From: Enterococcus haemoperoxidus ATCC BAA-382
GTDB lineage: Bacteria > Bacillota > Bacilli > Lactobacillales > Enterococcaceae
Direction: 5' to 3'
Assembly: GCF_000407165.1 (NCBI RefSeq)
Contig: NZ_KE136479.1
Coordinates: 507,464-571,463 of the forward strand
Length of the DNA: 64,000 bases
Shown here one piece after another: positions 43,798 to 53,090 of the stretch. A program made the position numbers and the translations under genes. Below the pieces are notes generated by a model. It searched no databases. It saw only the letters and a list, made by a program, of their open reading frames with translations, and had not been told where the DNA came from. The number at the start of each line of letters is the position of its first letter. Positions within the stretch are counted from its first letter, which is position 1.

Positions 43798-44778
43798 TTA
43801 GTATGAACGCTGTAGCAACATTTCTGTCAGTAAAGTTAGTTGCTCTTTGCCTAAACAATCAGGTAATTTTTCGATATCGGCCAATGCTTTTTGGGTGACA
43901 CGTTTCGCAAATGATTTGGCGTCGTTAACACCGTCTAGCTCGTGAACCAGTTTGGCAGTTTCAGCAGCTTGTACGTCTGTGATATCAGCACCTTTATCTA
44001 GATAAACAGCGAATCGTTCTGGTGCTTTTTGCATCGCAAAAATCAGTGGTAACGTATAGACACCTTGCGCTAGATCTTCCAGAATAGGTTTTTTCAGAGT
44101 TTTTACGTCTGCGGTATAATCTAGGATGTCATCATAGACTTGAAAGGCAATACCAATGTGGCGACCAATCCGTTTTGCTAAGCGTTGAACCTCAGAGGAA
44201 GTATGACCGAAATGAGCACCTTCCAGACAGCTTAAAGAAAATAACTCAGCTGTTTTTCCATTAACGCTGCGCAAGTAATCAGAGATGGACATATCCTTTT
44301 TATAGCGTGTATGCATTTGATCTAATTCACCCAGAAGTAATCGTTTCATCGCAGAAGCGTTTGTATGTAGAAAATCTGAACCATTCATCGTTTCAGCAAG
44401 TAATTCAAAGAATTCTGTGAATAATAAATCTCCTGTGTAGACGGCAATATCTTTACCATAGCGGGATTGGATCGTGATAGCTCCTCTGCGAAGAGGGGAA
44501 TCATCGATGATATCATCGTGTATCAGTGTTGCCATATGCAGAATTTCGATCGAAGCGGCGATTTTGATCAATTGTGTGTGATCTTGTTTTTGTTCATCAC
44601 CGATTTGAGCAAATAAAAAAAAGAAAGCAGGACGTAGTAATTTGCCGCCGGAACTTGTTAATTCGATCAAAGCTGCTTCAATTTCTTTGTTTCTTATTTT
44701 AACTTGGTGTTTGATCAATACACAAGTTTCATTTAATTGTTGTTGGATAATAGGAAATTCTTTCCAAAAATCATTCAT
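43798..44778 (-). CDS. Polyprenyl diphosphate synthase (menaquinone side chain)
   Basis: The ATG at 44778 follows AAAGGA and gives 326 residues. The two aspartate-rich motifs of trans-prenyltransferases are present: DDIIDDSPLRRG and YDDILDYT, along with GGKLLRP and GKTAELFS. It probably makes the long isoprenoid chain (heptaprenyl or octaprenyl diphosphate) for demethylmenaquinone. A single-subunit type is inferred because no second subunit gene is near. It is divergent from menA. Confidence 0.9.
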   Translation of the reverse strand: MNDFWKEFPIIQQQLNETCVLIKHQVKIRNKEIEAALIELTSSGGKLLRPAFFFLFAQIGDEQKQDHTQLIKIAASIEILHMATLIHDDIIDDSPLRRGAITIQSRYGKDIAVYTGDLLFTEFFELLAETMNGSDFLHTNASAMKRLLLGELDQMHTRYKKDMSISDYLRSVNGKTAELFSLSCLEGAHFGHTSSEVQRLAKRIGRHIGIAFQVYDDILDYTADVKTLKKPILEDLAQGVYTLPLIFAMQKAPERFAVYLDKGADITDVQAAETAKLVHELDGVNDAKSFAKRVTQKALADIEKLPDCLGKEQLTLLTEMLLQRSY

Positions 44779-44896
44779 AACCAATATTCCTTTCAGTAAT
44801 TCAATACTATTGATTGTATACGATGTTGGTAAAGAAATACAAGCAAATTATTCTGTGAGCATAAAACTAAATATTGTTAGGAGAGAAGAGTATAAT

Positions 44897-45802
44897 TTGA
44901 ATAAAGAAGTTTTTTTTGAATTAGTTGAACTAAAAGCAAAGACAGCCAGTGTTTTACCCTTTCTTTTAGGAATTTGTTTTAGTTGGTATCATTATGGAAG
45001 TTTACATTTAGTTTATGTTCTTATTTATTTTATTGCGATGTTTATTTTTAATATGGCTGTTGATATTTTAGATAACTATAATGACTACCATCATGCCAAA
45101 GAAGGGCATGATTATAAAGAGAAGACAAATATTATTGGGCGGGAAAATTTATCCTTACCGATGATCCGTCGCTGGATTATTTGGATGGTGGCAATTTCTG
45201 CATTGATGGGTATTGGCTTGTCTCAGATTGTCGGCTGGCCATTATTGTGGTTAGGGCTTTATTGCTACTTGATCGGAATCTTTTATTCTTCTGGGCCTAA
45301 ACCATTATCAAGTTTGCCGTTGGGGGAATTCTTTTCAGGATTTACGATGGGATTTATGATCATGTTGATTTGTGTCTATATCAACACATTTGATTCTTTT
45401 CAGTGGACAGTGAGTAATATTGGCAGTATCTTTTTAGTGTCGTTACCTAACACTTGTTTGATTGCTAATTTAATGTTAGCCAATAATATTTGTGATTTAG
45501 AAGAAGATGAAATGAATCATCGCTTTACCTTAGTTCACTATTTAGGGAAGAAAGCATCGATTGGTTTGTTTGTCGGATTGATCTTGATTGCATTTACTTC
45601 GATCATTTTGAGTGTTGCTTTAGGTTTAACGCCGATTACGATGTTATTGACGTTACTTGTTTTGCCATTTATTTGGAAGCAAACGAAGTTATTTTTAAAG
45701 GAGCAAGTCAAAACAAAGACATTTATTTGCGCTGTTAGAATTTTAGCAGTCGGAGCACTTGCACAAGTTGTATTTTTTGCCATAGGATTGTGGCTTAAAT
45801 AA
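44897..45802 (+). CDS. menA: UbiA-family prenyltransferase, MenA-like
   Basis: A TTG start at 44897, with AGGAGAG 10 bases upstream, is preferred; the open frame extends further upstream only because it lies antisense to the prenyl synthase gene. The 301-residue protein has about eight or nine helices and the two Asp-rich motifs: NYNDYHHAKEG and NICDLEEDEMNHR. It should join a prenyl chain to 1,4-dihydroxy-2-naphthoate to give demethylmenaquinone. The divergent prenyl synthase and the ndh gene downstream fit this role. Confidence 0.9.
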   Translation: MNKEVFFELVELKAKTASVLPFLLGICFSWYHYGSLHLVYVLIYFIAMFIFNMAVDILDNYNDYHHAKEGHDYKEKTNIIGRENLSLPMIRRWIIWMVAISALMGIGLSQIVGWPLLWLGLYCYLIGIFYSSGPKPLSSLPLGEFFSGFTMGFMIMLICVYINTFDSFQWTVSNIGSIFLVSLPNTCLIANLMLANNICDLEEDEMNHRFTLVHYLGKKASIGLFVGLILIAFTSIILSVALGLTPITMLLTLLVLPFIWKQTKLFLKEQVKTKTFICAVRILAVGALAQVVFFAIGLWLK

Positions 45803-45833
45803 TAAATAAAAAGGTTAAGAGGGGATTTTAAAA

Positions 45834-47045
45834 ATGAGTAAGCACGTCGTTATTTTAGGCGCTGGCTATGCCGGTTTAAGAGCGTTACATGAATTACAAA
45901 AAGGCAACAATGATCTAAAAATCACATTGGTTGATCAAAATGATTACCACTTTGAAGCAACAGATATCCACGAAGTTGCAGCAGGAATCCAAACGTCAGA
46001 AAGAATTACTTATCCAATCAAAGATGTTGTAAAATCAGCATGTACGACGTTTGTACAAGGTAGAGTGGAAAAAATCGATAGTGAAAACCAACTGGTTCAT
46101 TTGAAAGATCAAGAAGAGATTTCTTACGATTATTTGATCGTAGCATTAGGGTATGAATCAGAATCATTCGGCATACCTGGTGTTGAAGAGTTTTCATTAA
46201 AAATGGTTGATATCCCAACTTCAGAAAAAGTGTATCAACATTTAACTGAGCAAATGGAAGCTTATAAAGAAACCAAAGACGAAAATTGTCTGAAAATCGT
46301 TGTCTGCGGTGCTGGTTTTACTGGGATCGAATTATTAGGTTCATTACATGAAGGGAAGAAAAAACTAGCTGAAATTGCTGGTGTTGATCCTGAGAAAATC
46401 CAATTATATTGTGTTGAAGCGGTCACTCGTTTATTACCAATGTTTAGTGAGAAACTTGGCGGCTATGGTATCGATCACTTGAAAAAATGGGGTGTCAATT
46501 TCTTAGTTGGAAAACCAATCAAAGAAATCAAACAAGATACTGTTGTTTATTTAGATAACGCAGAAACAAATGAACTAAATGAACTGAACGCTAAAACAAT
46601 CATTTGGACGACAGGTGTTAGTGGAAGTCACGTTGTGGGTGATTCTGGTTTTGCAGCCAAACGTGGACGTGTGATGGTTAATCCTGATTTAACAGATGCA
46701 GGTCACAACAACGTTTATATCATTGGTGACTGTTCTGCTGTTATGGATAAAGAGTCAAATCGTCCTTATCCAACAACTGCACAAATTTCACTTAAAATGG
46801 GTGAGCATGCAGGGAAAAACATCAAAGCACAATTAAAAGGGGAACCGACGAAAGAATTTACCTTTAAATCATTAGGTTCAGTTGCTTCTATCGGTAACAG
46901 CCACGCTTTTGGTGAAGTTGGAAAAATGGAAGTTAAAGGCTATCCTGCTTCTGTGATCAAAAAAGTAATCATGGATCGTTCATTATTTGAAACAGGCGGT
47001 ATTAAAGAAATGTTAGCTAAAGGCCGTTTTGATTTTTATCGTTAA
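45834..47045 (+). CDS. ndh: Type II NADH dehydrogenase
   Basis: The 403-residue flavoprotein has an N-terminal FAD-binding GAGYAGL (8-14), a second nucleotide-binding CGAGFTG, and IIGDCSAV near the C-terminal end (FAD-contact Asp). It oxidises NADH and passes electrons to demethylmenaquinone at the membrane face without pumping ions. It lies 31 bp after menA and may be cotranscribed. Together with cytochrome bd it forms a short aerobic chain. Confidence 0.92.
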   Translation: MSKHVVILGAGYAGLRALHELQKGNNDLKITLVDQNDYHFEATDIHEVAAGIQTSERITYPIKDVVKSACTTFVQGRVEKIDSENQLVHLKDQEEISYDYLIVALGYESESFGIPGVEEFSLKMVDIPTSEKVYQHLTEQMEAYKETKDENCLKIVVCGAGFTGIELLGSLHEGKKKLAEIAGVDPEKIQLYCVEAVTRLLPMFSEKLGGYGIDHLKKWGVNFLVGKPIKEIKQDTVVYLDNAETNELNELNAKTIIWTTGVSGSHVVGDSGFAAKRGRVMVNPDLTDAGHNNVYIIGDCSAVMDKESNRPYPTTAQISLKMGEHAGKNIKAQLKGEPTKEFTFKSLGSVASIGNSHAFGEVGKMEVKGYPASVIKKVIMDRSLFETGGIKEMLAKGRFDFYR

Positions 47046-47059
47046 AAATTAAGAATACA

Positions 47060-47337
47060 AATAAAAGCTATGAAAGATTCGCAGTAGAGAGTTGTTTTGA
47101 AATGACAGAAAGTCAACGGCTGATGGAAGTTGACCAAAATAACGACTTGAATTACAAATCTGGAGCGAAATATTCTATTCGGGTGAGATCCGTTAGCGTC
47201 TTTTGAGTGGAAATTATTTTTAATTTCAACCATGGGTGGTACCGCGTGTATGTATGCGTATGAGACAAAATAAAATGTTTGTTTCCAACGTTTATTCGTC
47301 CCTGACAGTCTTTTTCAGATTGTCAGGGACTTTTTTT
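47060..47337 (+). ncRNA. T-box riboswitch, tyrosine specifier
   Basis: The stem I start (AGTAGAGAG), the distal GGCTGATGGAAG motif, the specifier context GAAT-TAC-A with TAC at 47153-47155 (tyrosine), and T-box GGGTGGTACCGCG (47234-47246) are all present. A terminator follows (GTCCCTGACA/TGTCAGGGAC, 47298-47330) with T7. It precedes the nhaC-family gene. Confidence 0.9.
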
Positions 47338-47379
47338 ATGTTCAATAAATTAAATTTATAAGAAAAATGAGGAAAGTAA

Positions 47380-48768
47380 ATGAAGAAAGAATTAAGTGTA
47401 AAAGAAGCTTTACTTGTATTTGTGTCATTATTGTTGATTATTAGTATTTGTGTGATCGGTGTTGGAATGAGCCCGATTTTTCCAGTATTATGTGCGCTAG
47501 GTTTATTGATTGGCTGGAGTAAATGGCGGGGAGCCTCTTGGGATAAAATCCATGAAGGCATCATCGAAGGGGTGAAAACCGGTATCGTACCGATGGTTAT
47601 TTTTATATTGATCGGTGCTTTGATTGCAGTTTGGATTGCAAGTGGTGTAATCCCTACGATGATGTATGTAGGATTTTCAGTTATCAGTACTAAGATATTT
47701 TTGCCTTCTGCTTTTGTTAGTTGTGCGTTAGTCGGAATTTCAATAGGTAGTGCATTTACAACCGTTTCAACGATTGGTTTAGCTTTGATGGGAATGGGGA
47801 TATCGATGGGATTCAACTCTGCTATCTTGGCAGGCGCAATTATTTCAGGGGCAGTTTTTGGGGATAAAATGTCGCCACTTTCTGATACGACTAATTTAGC
47901 GTCGGCTGTTGCAGGTTCAGATCTCTTTAAACATATTAGAAATATGATGTGGACAACCGTACCAGCTTTTGTTATTTCCTTTATTTTATACGCAGTCATT
48001 GGCTTTCAAACAAAGATTGGACAAACTGAATTGGAAACAAAACAGTTTTTAGAAGTGCTGCAAGATAACTTTGCCATTAGTTGGTGGGCGATTTTACCGA
48101 TTCTATTACTTGTTTTATGTTCAATTAAACGTGTGCCAGCAATCGCTTCATTGCTGGTTACGATTTTAGTTTCTAGTGTGATGTATATGTTCCAAATAAA
48201 AAATGTTGATTTGAAACAATTAAGTACAATTTTAGAAAATGGCTTTGTTTCAAAAACAGGGATGGAACAAATTGATGCTTTGCTAACTAGAGGTGGCATC
48301 CAAAGTATGATGTGGTCGGTATCGTTGATTCTTTTAACCTTGTCATTAGGTGGTTTATTAATGAAAATGGATGTGATCAGCGTCCTAATGACGCCACTTG
48401 CTCATAAACTGAAATCAACAGGCAGTTTGGTTGCGGCTACAGTGTTTAGTGGAGCACTGGCTAATTTGATGATTGGAGAGCAGTATCTATCGATCATATT
48501 GCCAGGTCGTGCGTTTAAAGAAAGTTATGATAAAGCCGGTCTTGCACCAGAAGTTCTTTCCAGAGCCTTGGAAGATTCTGGAACTGTCTTAAATTCACTG
48601 ATTCCTTGGGGCGTAAGTGGTGTGTTTATGGCGAGTACGTTACAAGTTTCTACGTTGGATTATGCACCATTTAGTTTCTTTATTTTACTGTGCCCGATAC
48701 TGTCGATTCTTTCTGGTATCATTGGAATTGGGATTAATAGATTGGCATCAAATGAAAAAGTCAATTAA
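47380..48768 (+). CDS. NhaC-family transporter, predicted tyrosine transporter
   Basis: The 462-residue membrane protein has about eleven or twelve helices and NhaC-family stretches (GKMSPLSDTTNLAS-like GDKMSPLSDTTNLASA, EDSGTVLNSLIPWGVSG). NhaC proteins are known as Na+/H+ antiporters. The T-box in front responds to tyrosine starvation, and NhaC members under Tyr T-boxes have been proposed as tyrosine transporters (TyrT). I therefore favour tyrosine uptake or Na+-coupled exchange; this is inference. GAGGAAAG precedes the ATG. Confidence 0.85.
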   Translation: MKKELSVKEALLVFVSLLLIISICVIGVGMSPIFPVLCALGLLIGWSKWRGASWDKIHEGIIEGVKTGIVPMVIFILIGALIAVWIASGVIPTMMYVGFSVISTKIFLPSAFVSCALVGISIGSAFTTVSTIGLALMGMGISMGFNSAILAGAIISGAVFGDKMSPLSDTTNLASAVAGSDLFKHIRNMMWTTVPAFVISFILYAVIGFQTKIGQTELETKQFLEVLQDNFAISWWAILPILLLVLCSIKRVPAIASLLVTILVSSVMYMFQIKNVDLKQLSTILENGFVSKTGMEQIDALLTRGGIQSMMWSVSLILLTLSLGGLLMKMDVISVLMTPLAHKLKSTGSLVAATVFSGALANLMIGEQYLSIILPGRAFKESYDKAGLAPEVLSRALEDSGTVLNSLIPWGVSGVFMASTLQVSTLDYAPFSFFILLCPILSILSGIIGIGINRLASNEKVN

Positions 48769-48879
48769 CATAGAGAAAGCCGGTCAAAATCATTAAAATT
48801 TTAAGAGAAACAATGGGGGTACTTTTGTTCGGCTCGTTTTTTAGGTATAATGGATACTGATTGAAAAGAGGGATGTTAC

Positions 48880-51249
48880 ATGGCACAAAAACGGAAAAGT
48901 GCAAAAAAGAAAAAGACAAAAAAACAACAACAACAGCAAGAACATCTTAATTTCATTTTTCTTGGTATCTTTTTTATCTTCTTTGGATTATTTGGACTCT
49001 TAAAATTAGGATTTCTTGGCACCTTGATTGCCAATGGGTTACGCGTAGTTATAGGAAATACTTTTCCAGTAGCAGCTATTTTACTGATGCTTTATGGACT
49101 TTCTCTAGTTATTTTTGGGAAAGAATTTCCGATTAAAAAGAGTCGACCGATGATTGGTGGAGTATTCATTTATTTGGGTGTTTTATTATTGCTACAAGCT
49201 TATATGTTTCGAAATGTCGGTACCCAGACACCTGATATCATGGGAACTACATGGGAGTTTCTTAGAATGGATCTAAAGGCGAGCACGGTAGCACAAAACG
49301 TTGGTGGCGGAATGATTGGTGCTGCGTTATATAGTCTAACGTTCTTTTTGGTTGCTCAATTTGGTAGTTATTTGATTTCAGCTTTACTGATAGCGATCGG
49401 TGTATTTTTGATAAGTATGCTGGATTTTCAGCAAGTGATGAATGGATTACAGATTATTCGGGAAAAACTTGGTAGCTTAACTGCTAAAAGTGCGCAACGT
49501 CAAGCCGATAAAGAAGCGAAACGGGCCGAAAAACGTGCAGCTAAACAAGCCGAAATGGAGAAACTCGCTCAAGAACGACTGAAAAATGATGTGAGAGAAT
49601 TAACGCCTGGTGAAAAGTTAGCGCAAGAGGCAAGGGAGCAAGAAGAAAAAGAAATACAAGAACCAGAACAGTTAACGTTGGTTCCAATCGATAGTTTCCA
49701 AAGCCAAGCTGAAGTGCAACCTATACAGCAAAAAGTAGCTGCTGAACCTGAAATGGATGAAGGCGGCGAGTTGGACTTTGAAATTTCAGAAGAAGCAGAA
49801 GATCGTGATTATGAGTTGCCACCATCAACTTTATTAGATTCGATTCCATCTGCAGATCAAAGCGGAGAATACCAAAAAATCGAAAAAAATATTGGTGTCT
49901 TGGAGCAAACCTTCAAAAGTTTTGGGGTTGATGCAAAAGTTGTGAAAGCAAGTCTTGGACCTGCTGTAACGAAGTTTGAAATTCAACCTGCTGTTGGTGT
50001 CAAAGTAAGTAAAATCGTTAGCTTGACTGATGACATTGCCTTAGCACTCGCTGCAAAAGATGTGCGAATGGAAGCTCCGATTCCAGGGAAATCATTGATT
50101 GGGATCGAAGTGCCAAATAGCACTGTAAGTACCGTTTCATTTAGAGATATCATTGAGGCACAACCAAGTCATCCGGATAAATTATTGGAAGTACCGCTTG
50201 GTCGAGATATTTCAGGCATGGTTCAATCAGCTGACTTAGCTAAAATGCCTCATTTACTGATTGCTGGTTCAACAGGTAGTGGTAAATCTGTTGCAATCAA
50301 TGGGATTATCTCAAGCCTTTTAATGAGAGCAAAACCACATGAAGTAAAACTAATGATGATCGATCCAAAAATGGTAGAATTGAATGTTTATAATGGTATT
50401 CCCCATTTATTGACGCCAGTAGTGACTAATCCGCGTAAGGCAGCTCAAGCATTGCAAAAAGTTGTACAAGAAATGGAATTCCGTTATGAGAAATTTGCAG
50501 CAACTGGAGTTCGAAATATTTCTGGATATAATGAATTAGTGATTCAAAAGAATTTAGAAGATGGCGAAAATCGTCCGATTTTACCGTTTATTGTAGTAAT
50601 TGTAGATGAGTTAGCAGACTTGATGATGGTTGCCAGTAATGAAGTGGAAGATGCAATCATTCGTTTAGCGCAAATGGCCCGAGCAGCTGGAATCCACATG
50701 ATTTTAGCAACACAGCGTCCTAGTGTGGATGTTATTACAGGAATCATCAAAGCAAATGTTCCATCTCGTATGGCTTTCGCTGTTTCAAGTGGAACGGATT
50801 CAAGGACTATTATTGATAGTAATGGGGCGGAGAAGCTTTTAGGTCGAGGGGATATGTTGTTCCTGCCAATGGGTGAAAACAAACCGATTCGAGTGCAAGG
50901 AGCCTTTATTTCCGATCATGAAGTTGAACGAATCGTTTCTTTTGTAACAGAACAACAAGAAGCAGATTATCAGGAAAGTATGATGCCAACAGAAGAAACA
51001 ACAGGTAGCAGTAATGAAGCATCTCAAGACGAACTATATGAAGAAGCAAAATCTTTAGTTGTAGAGATGCAGACTGCAAGTATTTCCTTATTGCAAAGAC
51101 GCTTTAGAATCGGTTATAATCGAGCAGCACGCTTAGTGGATGAATTAGAAGATCATGGGGTTATTGGCCCATCAGAAGGAAGTAAACCAAGAAAAGTTTT
51201 TCTTGAACCTATAGCGGATGAGGAACCGATAGATCATGGAACTGAATAA
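48880..51249 (+). CDS. ftsK: DNA translocase FtsK/SpoIIIE
   Basis: The 789-residue protein has a Lys-rich start ([19 protein letters not shown]), four N-terminal membrane helices (about 25-180), and a Glu/Arg/Lys-rich linker. The motor domain has Walker [10 protein letters not shown] (about 462) and Walker [15 protein letters not shown]-terminal winged helix gamma domain follows that reads KOPS/SRS-type DNA. It moves chromosome ends through the closing septum. A TATAAT box lies upstream, with an intrinsic terminator after it. Confidence 0.95.
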   Translation: MAQKRKSAKKKKTKKQQQQQEHLNFIFLGIFFIFFGLFGLLKLGFLGTLIANGLRVVIGNTFPVAAILLMLYGLSLVIFGKEFPIKKSRPMIGGVFIYLGVLLLLQAYMFRNVGTQTPDIMGTTWEFLRMDLKASTVAQNVGGGMIGAALYSLTFFLVAQFGSYLISALLIAIGVFLISMLDFQQVMNGLQIIREKLGSLTAKSAQRQADKEAKRAEKRAAKQAEMEKLAQERLKNDVRELTPGEKLAQEAREQEEKEIQEPEQLTLVPIDSFQSQAEVQPIQQKVAAEPEMDEGGELDFEISEEAEDRDYELPPSTLLDSIPSADQSGEYQKIEKNIGVLEQTFKSFGVDAKVVKASLGPAVTKFEIQPAVGVKVSKIVSLTDDIALALAAKDVRMEAPIPGKSLIGIEVPNSTVSTVSFRDIIEAQPSHPDKLLEVPLGRDISGMVQSADLAKMPHLLIAGSTGSGKSVAINGIISSLLMRAKPHEVKLMMIDPKMVELNVYNGIPHLLTPVVTNPRKAAQALQKVVQEMEFRYEKFAATGVRNISGYNELVIQKNLEDGENRPILPFIVVIVDELADLMMVASNEVEDAIIRLAQMARAAGIHMILATQRPSVDVITGIIKANVPSRMAFAVSSGTDSRTIIDSNGAEKLLGRGDMLFLPMGENKPIRVQGAFISDHEVERIVSFVTEQQEADYQESMMPTEETTGSSNEASQDELYEEAKSLVVEMQTASISLLQRRFRIGYNRAARLVDELEDHGVIGPSEGSKPRKVFLEPIADEEPIDHGTE

Positions 51250-51257
51250 GATATCAA

Positions 51258-51299
51258 AAAAATGGGGTCAGATTAGAAGCTGGCTCCATTTTTTTTTTG
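51258..51299 (+). terminator. Intrinsic terminator after ftsK
   Basis: ATGGGGTCAG pairs with CTGGCTCCAT (with mismatches in the middle), followed by T10. Confidence 0.8.
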
Positions 51300-51530
51300 A
51301 TTGATTGAACAAGTGTTACTTAGAAGTAGAAAATAAAATTGGATACAAGACTTTATCAAAGAGGTTTTCCATAAATGCAATCTTTGGTATAATGTATGAA
51401 ATACTATCTGAAAATCGGATGACTAGTTGAATTAAATCATAAATACGATTAGAATTAGAGTAATCTAAACCAATAACAAATAAATTGAAATGAAACGATA
51501 AACTAAATAAAGATCATAAGGATGGATAAT

Positions 51531-52232
51531 ATGAGAAGAAAAAGCGTATTGTATTTAGATGTCGCAGAACAAATCAAAGCAGATATTATGAATGGGACAT
51601 ATCCTGTCGGTTCATTATTACCAACAGAAGCCGAACTTGAACAGTTATTTGATGTCAGTAAAATCACAGTTCGTCGTGCAATCGAATTATTATCATCAGA
51701 AGAATTAGTAGAGAAAAAAAGCGGAAAAGGAACGACTGTCTTAAGCAATCGTCCCTATAATAAATTGTCCAAAGCAGGCACGTTTACAGAGTATTTAAAT
51801 GATTCAGGTCAAAAAGTTTCAAAAAAGATTTTGAATTTAGAAAAAATGACATTTACACCTGATTCTCCTGTTTATCAAAACTTAGGCGAAAAAGGTGTGA
51901 AAGTTTCTCGTTTATACACACTAGATGACCAACCGTACATCTATTTTAACTATTTTCTACCTGTCAGCCTGAGTGATGTGCCATTAGAGGCGTTTGAAAA
52001 AGAATCGTTATATCGCCTGATGGATCAGCATGGAATCGAGATCATAAAGTTTGAAGATAGTTTTCAAATAGTGGAATTGACCGCAGATCAGCAAAAAATT
52101 CTAGCTACTTCTGAAAAAAGCGGACTAAAAAGAATTCGTAAATCAATTGGTCTTTCTGGAAAAATTGTTGAGTTCTCTGAAGCAATCTATAATACAGCTC
52201 TTCATCCTTATGTGATTGAATATGAAGCTTAA
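51531..52232 (+). CDS. GntR-family regulator with UTRA domain
   Basis: The ATG at 51531 (AAGGA upstream) gives 233 residues. A GntR winged helix (PVGSLLPTEAELEQLFDVSK, then ITVRRAIELLSSEELVEKK) is followed by a UTRA effector domain (from about 85), as in the HutC/TreR subfamily that bind phosphosugars or similar ligands. No sugar operon is adjacent, so the target is unknown. TTTCCA and TATAAT (about 51372-51400) may be its promoter. It is a single-gene unit with a terminator. Confidence 0.88.
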   Translation: MRRKSVLYLDVAEQIKADIMNGTYPVGSLLPTEAELEQLFDVSKITVRRAIELLSSEELVEKKSGKGTTVLSNRPYNKLSKAGTFTEYLNDSGQKVSKKILNLEKMTFTPDSPVYQNLGEKGVKVSRLYTLDDQPYIYFNYFLPVSLSDVPLEAFEKESLYRLMDQHGIEIIKFEDSFQIVELTADQQKILATSEKSGLKRIRKSIGLSGKIVEFSEAIYNTALHPYVIEYEA

Positions 52233-52235
52233 AAA

Positions 52236-52277
52236 AATAACAGGTTACTTACAAAAGTGTAAGCAATCTGTTATTTT
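52236..52277 (+). terminator. Intrinsic terminator after the GntR gene
   Basis: AATAACAG and CTTAC pair with GTAAG and TCTGTTATT, followed by T's. Confidence 0.82.
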
Positions 52278-52340
52278 TTTCTATGGTACGTTTTGTAAAA
52301 TTGGAATAGACTATTAAAGTAGAGAAAAGGAGCGATAAAC

Positions 52341-53090
52341 ATGTTACAAGTAGAAAATTTATCCAAAACGTACGGACAAGAAATTAAATATGAAGCCTTA
52401 AAAAAGTTGAATTTAACCGTTAATGACAGTGAATTTATTGGAATCATGGGACCTTCCGGAAGTGGGAAAAGTACTTTTTTGAACCTTTTAGCAACGATCG
52501 ATCAACCCACATCTGGGCATATATTAATGAATGGAAAAGATCCGAATCAGCTGAATCAAGAAGAAATCGCTAAATTCAGACGAAGAGAGTTAGGATTTAT
52601 TTTTCAGAGCTTTAACTTAATGCCGACTTTAACTGTAGAAGAAAATATTGTTTTGCCGTTAACGTTGGATGGTGAAAAAATTTCCGTGATGAAAAAAAAG
52701 CTCAATCTTTTAGCTGATCGTTTAGGAATTGCGAGTTTGCTAAAAAAACGAATCGCAGAAATTTCTGGTGGTCAAGCACAACGTGTCGCCGTAGCTCGTG
52801 CAATGATCCATCAACCGCAATTATTATTGGCGGACGAACCAACAGGAAACTTAGATACAAAATCGTCAAAAGATGTAATGCAGTTATTGCAACAACTAAA
52901 TGAAGAAGAAAAAGCAACGATTTTAATGGTGACCCACGATCCTTTAGCAGCAAGTTATTGTAAACGAATCGTGTTTATTAAAGATGGTGAATTGATCGAT
53001 GAAATCCATCATAATGGAAATCAAAAGATGTTTTACGATGAAATCATGGTGAAACTATCTGAGATTGAAGGTGTCGATAATGAGTTTTAG
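52341..53090 (+). CDS. ABC transporter ATPase, BceA type (bacitracin/lantibiotic resistance)
   Basis: The 249-residue ATPase has Walker A GPSGSGKST, Q-loop FIFQSFNLMPTLT, signature ISGGQAQR (Ile in place of Leu) and Walker B LLLADEPTGNLD. The C-terminus runs beyond the usual end by about 30 residues (IHHNGNQKMFYDEIMVKLSE). With the next gene it forms a BceAB-type transporter. By memory this matches the E. faecalis detoxification transporter (RapAB/EF2050-EF2049). AAAGGAGCG precedes the ATG. Confidence 0.87.
   Translation: MLQVENLSKTYGQEIKYEALKKLNLTVNDSEFIGIMGPSGSGKSTFLNLLATIDQPTSGHILMNGKDPNQLNQEEIAKFRRRELGFIFQSFNLMPTLTVEENIVLPLTLDGEKISVMKKKLNLLADRLGIASLLKKRIAEISGGQAQRVAVARAMIHQPQLLLADEPTGNLDTKSSKDVMQLLQQLNEEEKATILMVTHDPLAASYCKRIVFIKDGELIDEIHHNGNQKMFYDEIMVKLSEIEGVDNEF

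Noticed and set aside
44642-44896. Upstream extension of the menA frame
   Set aside because: It is antisense to the prenyl synthase gene; the TTG at 44897 has a proper ribosome site and the family start.
47292-47999. 235-codon minus-strand frame over the T-box and nhaC start
   Set aside because: It is the shadow of a helix-rich gene on the other strand and crosses the T-box terminator.
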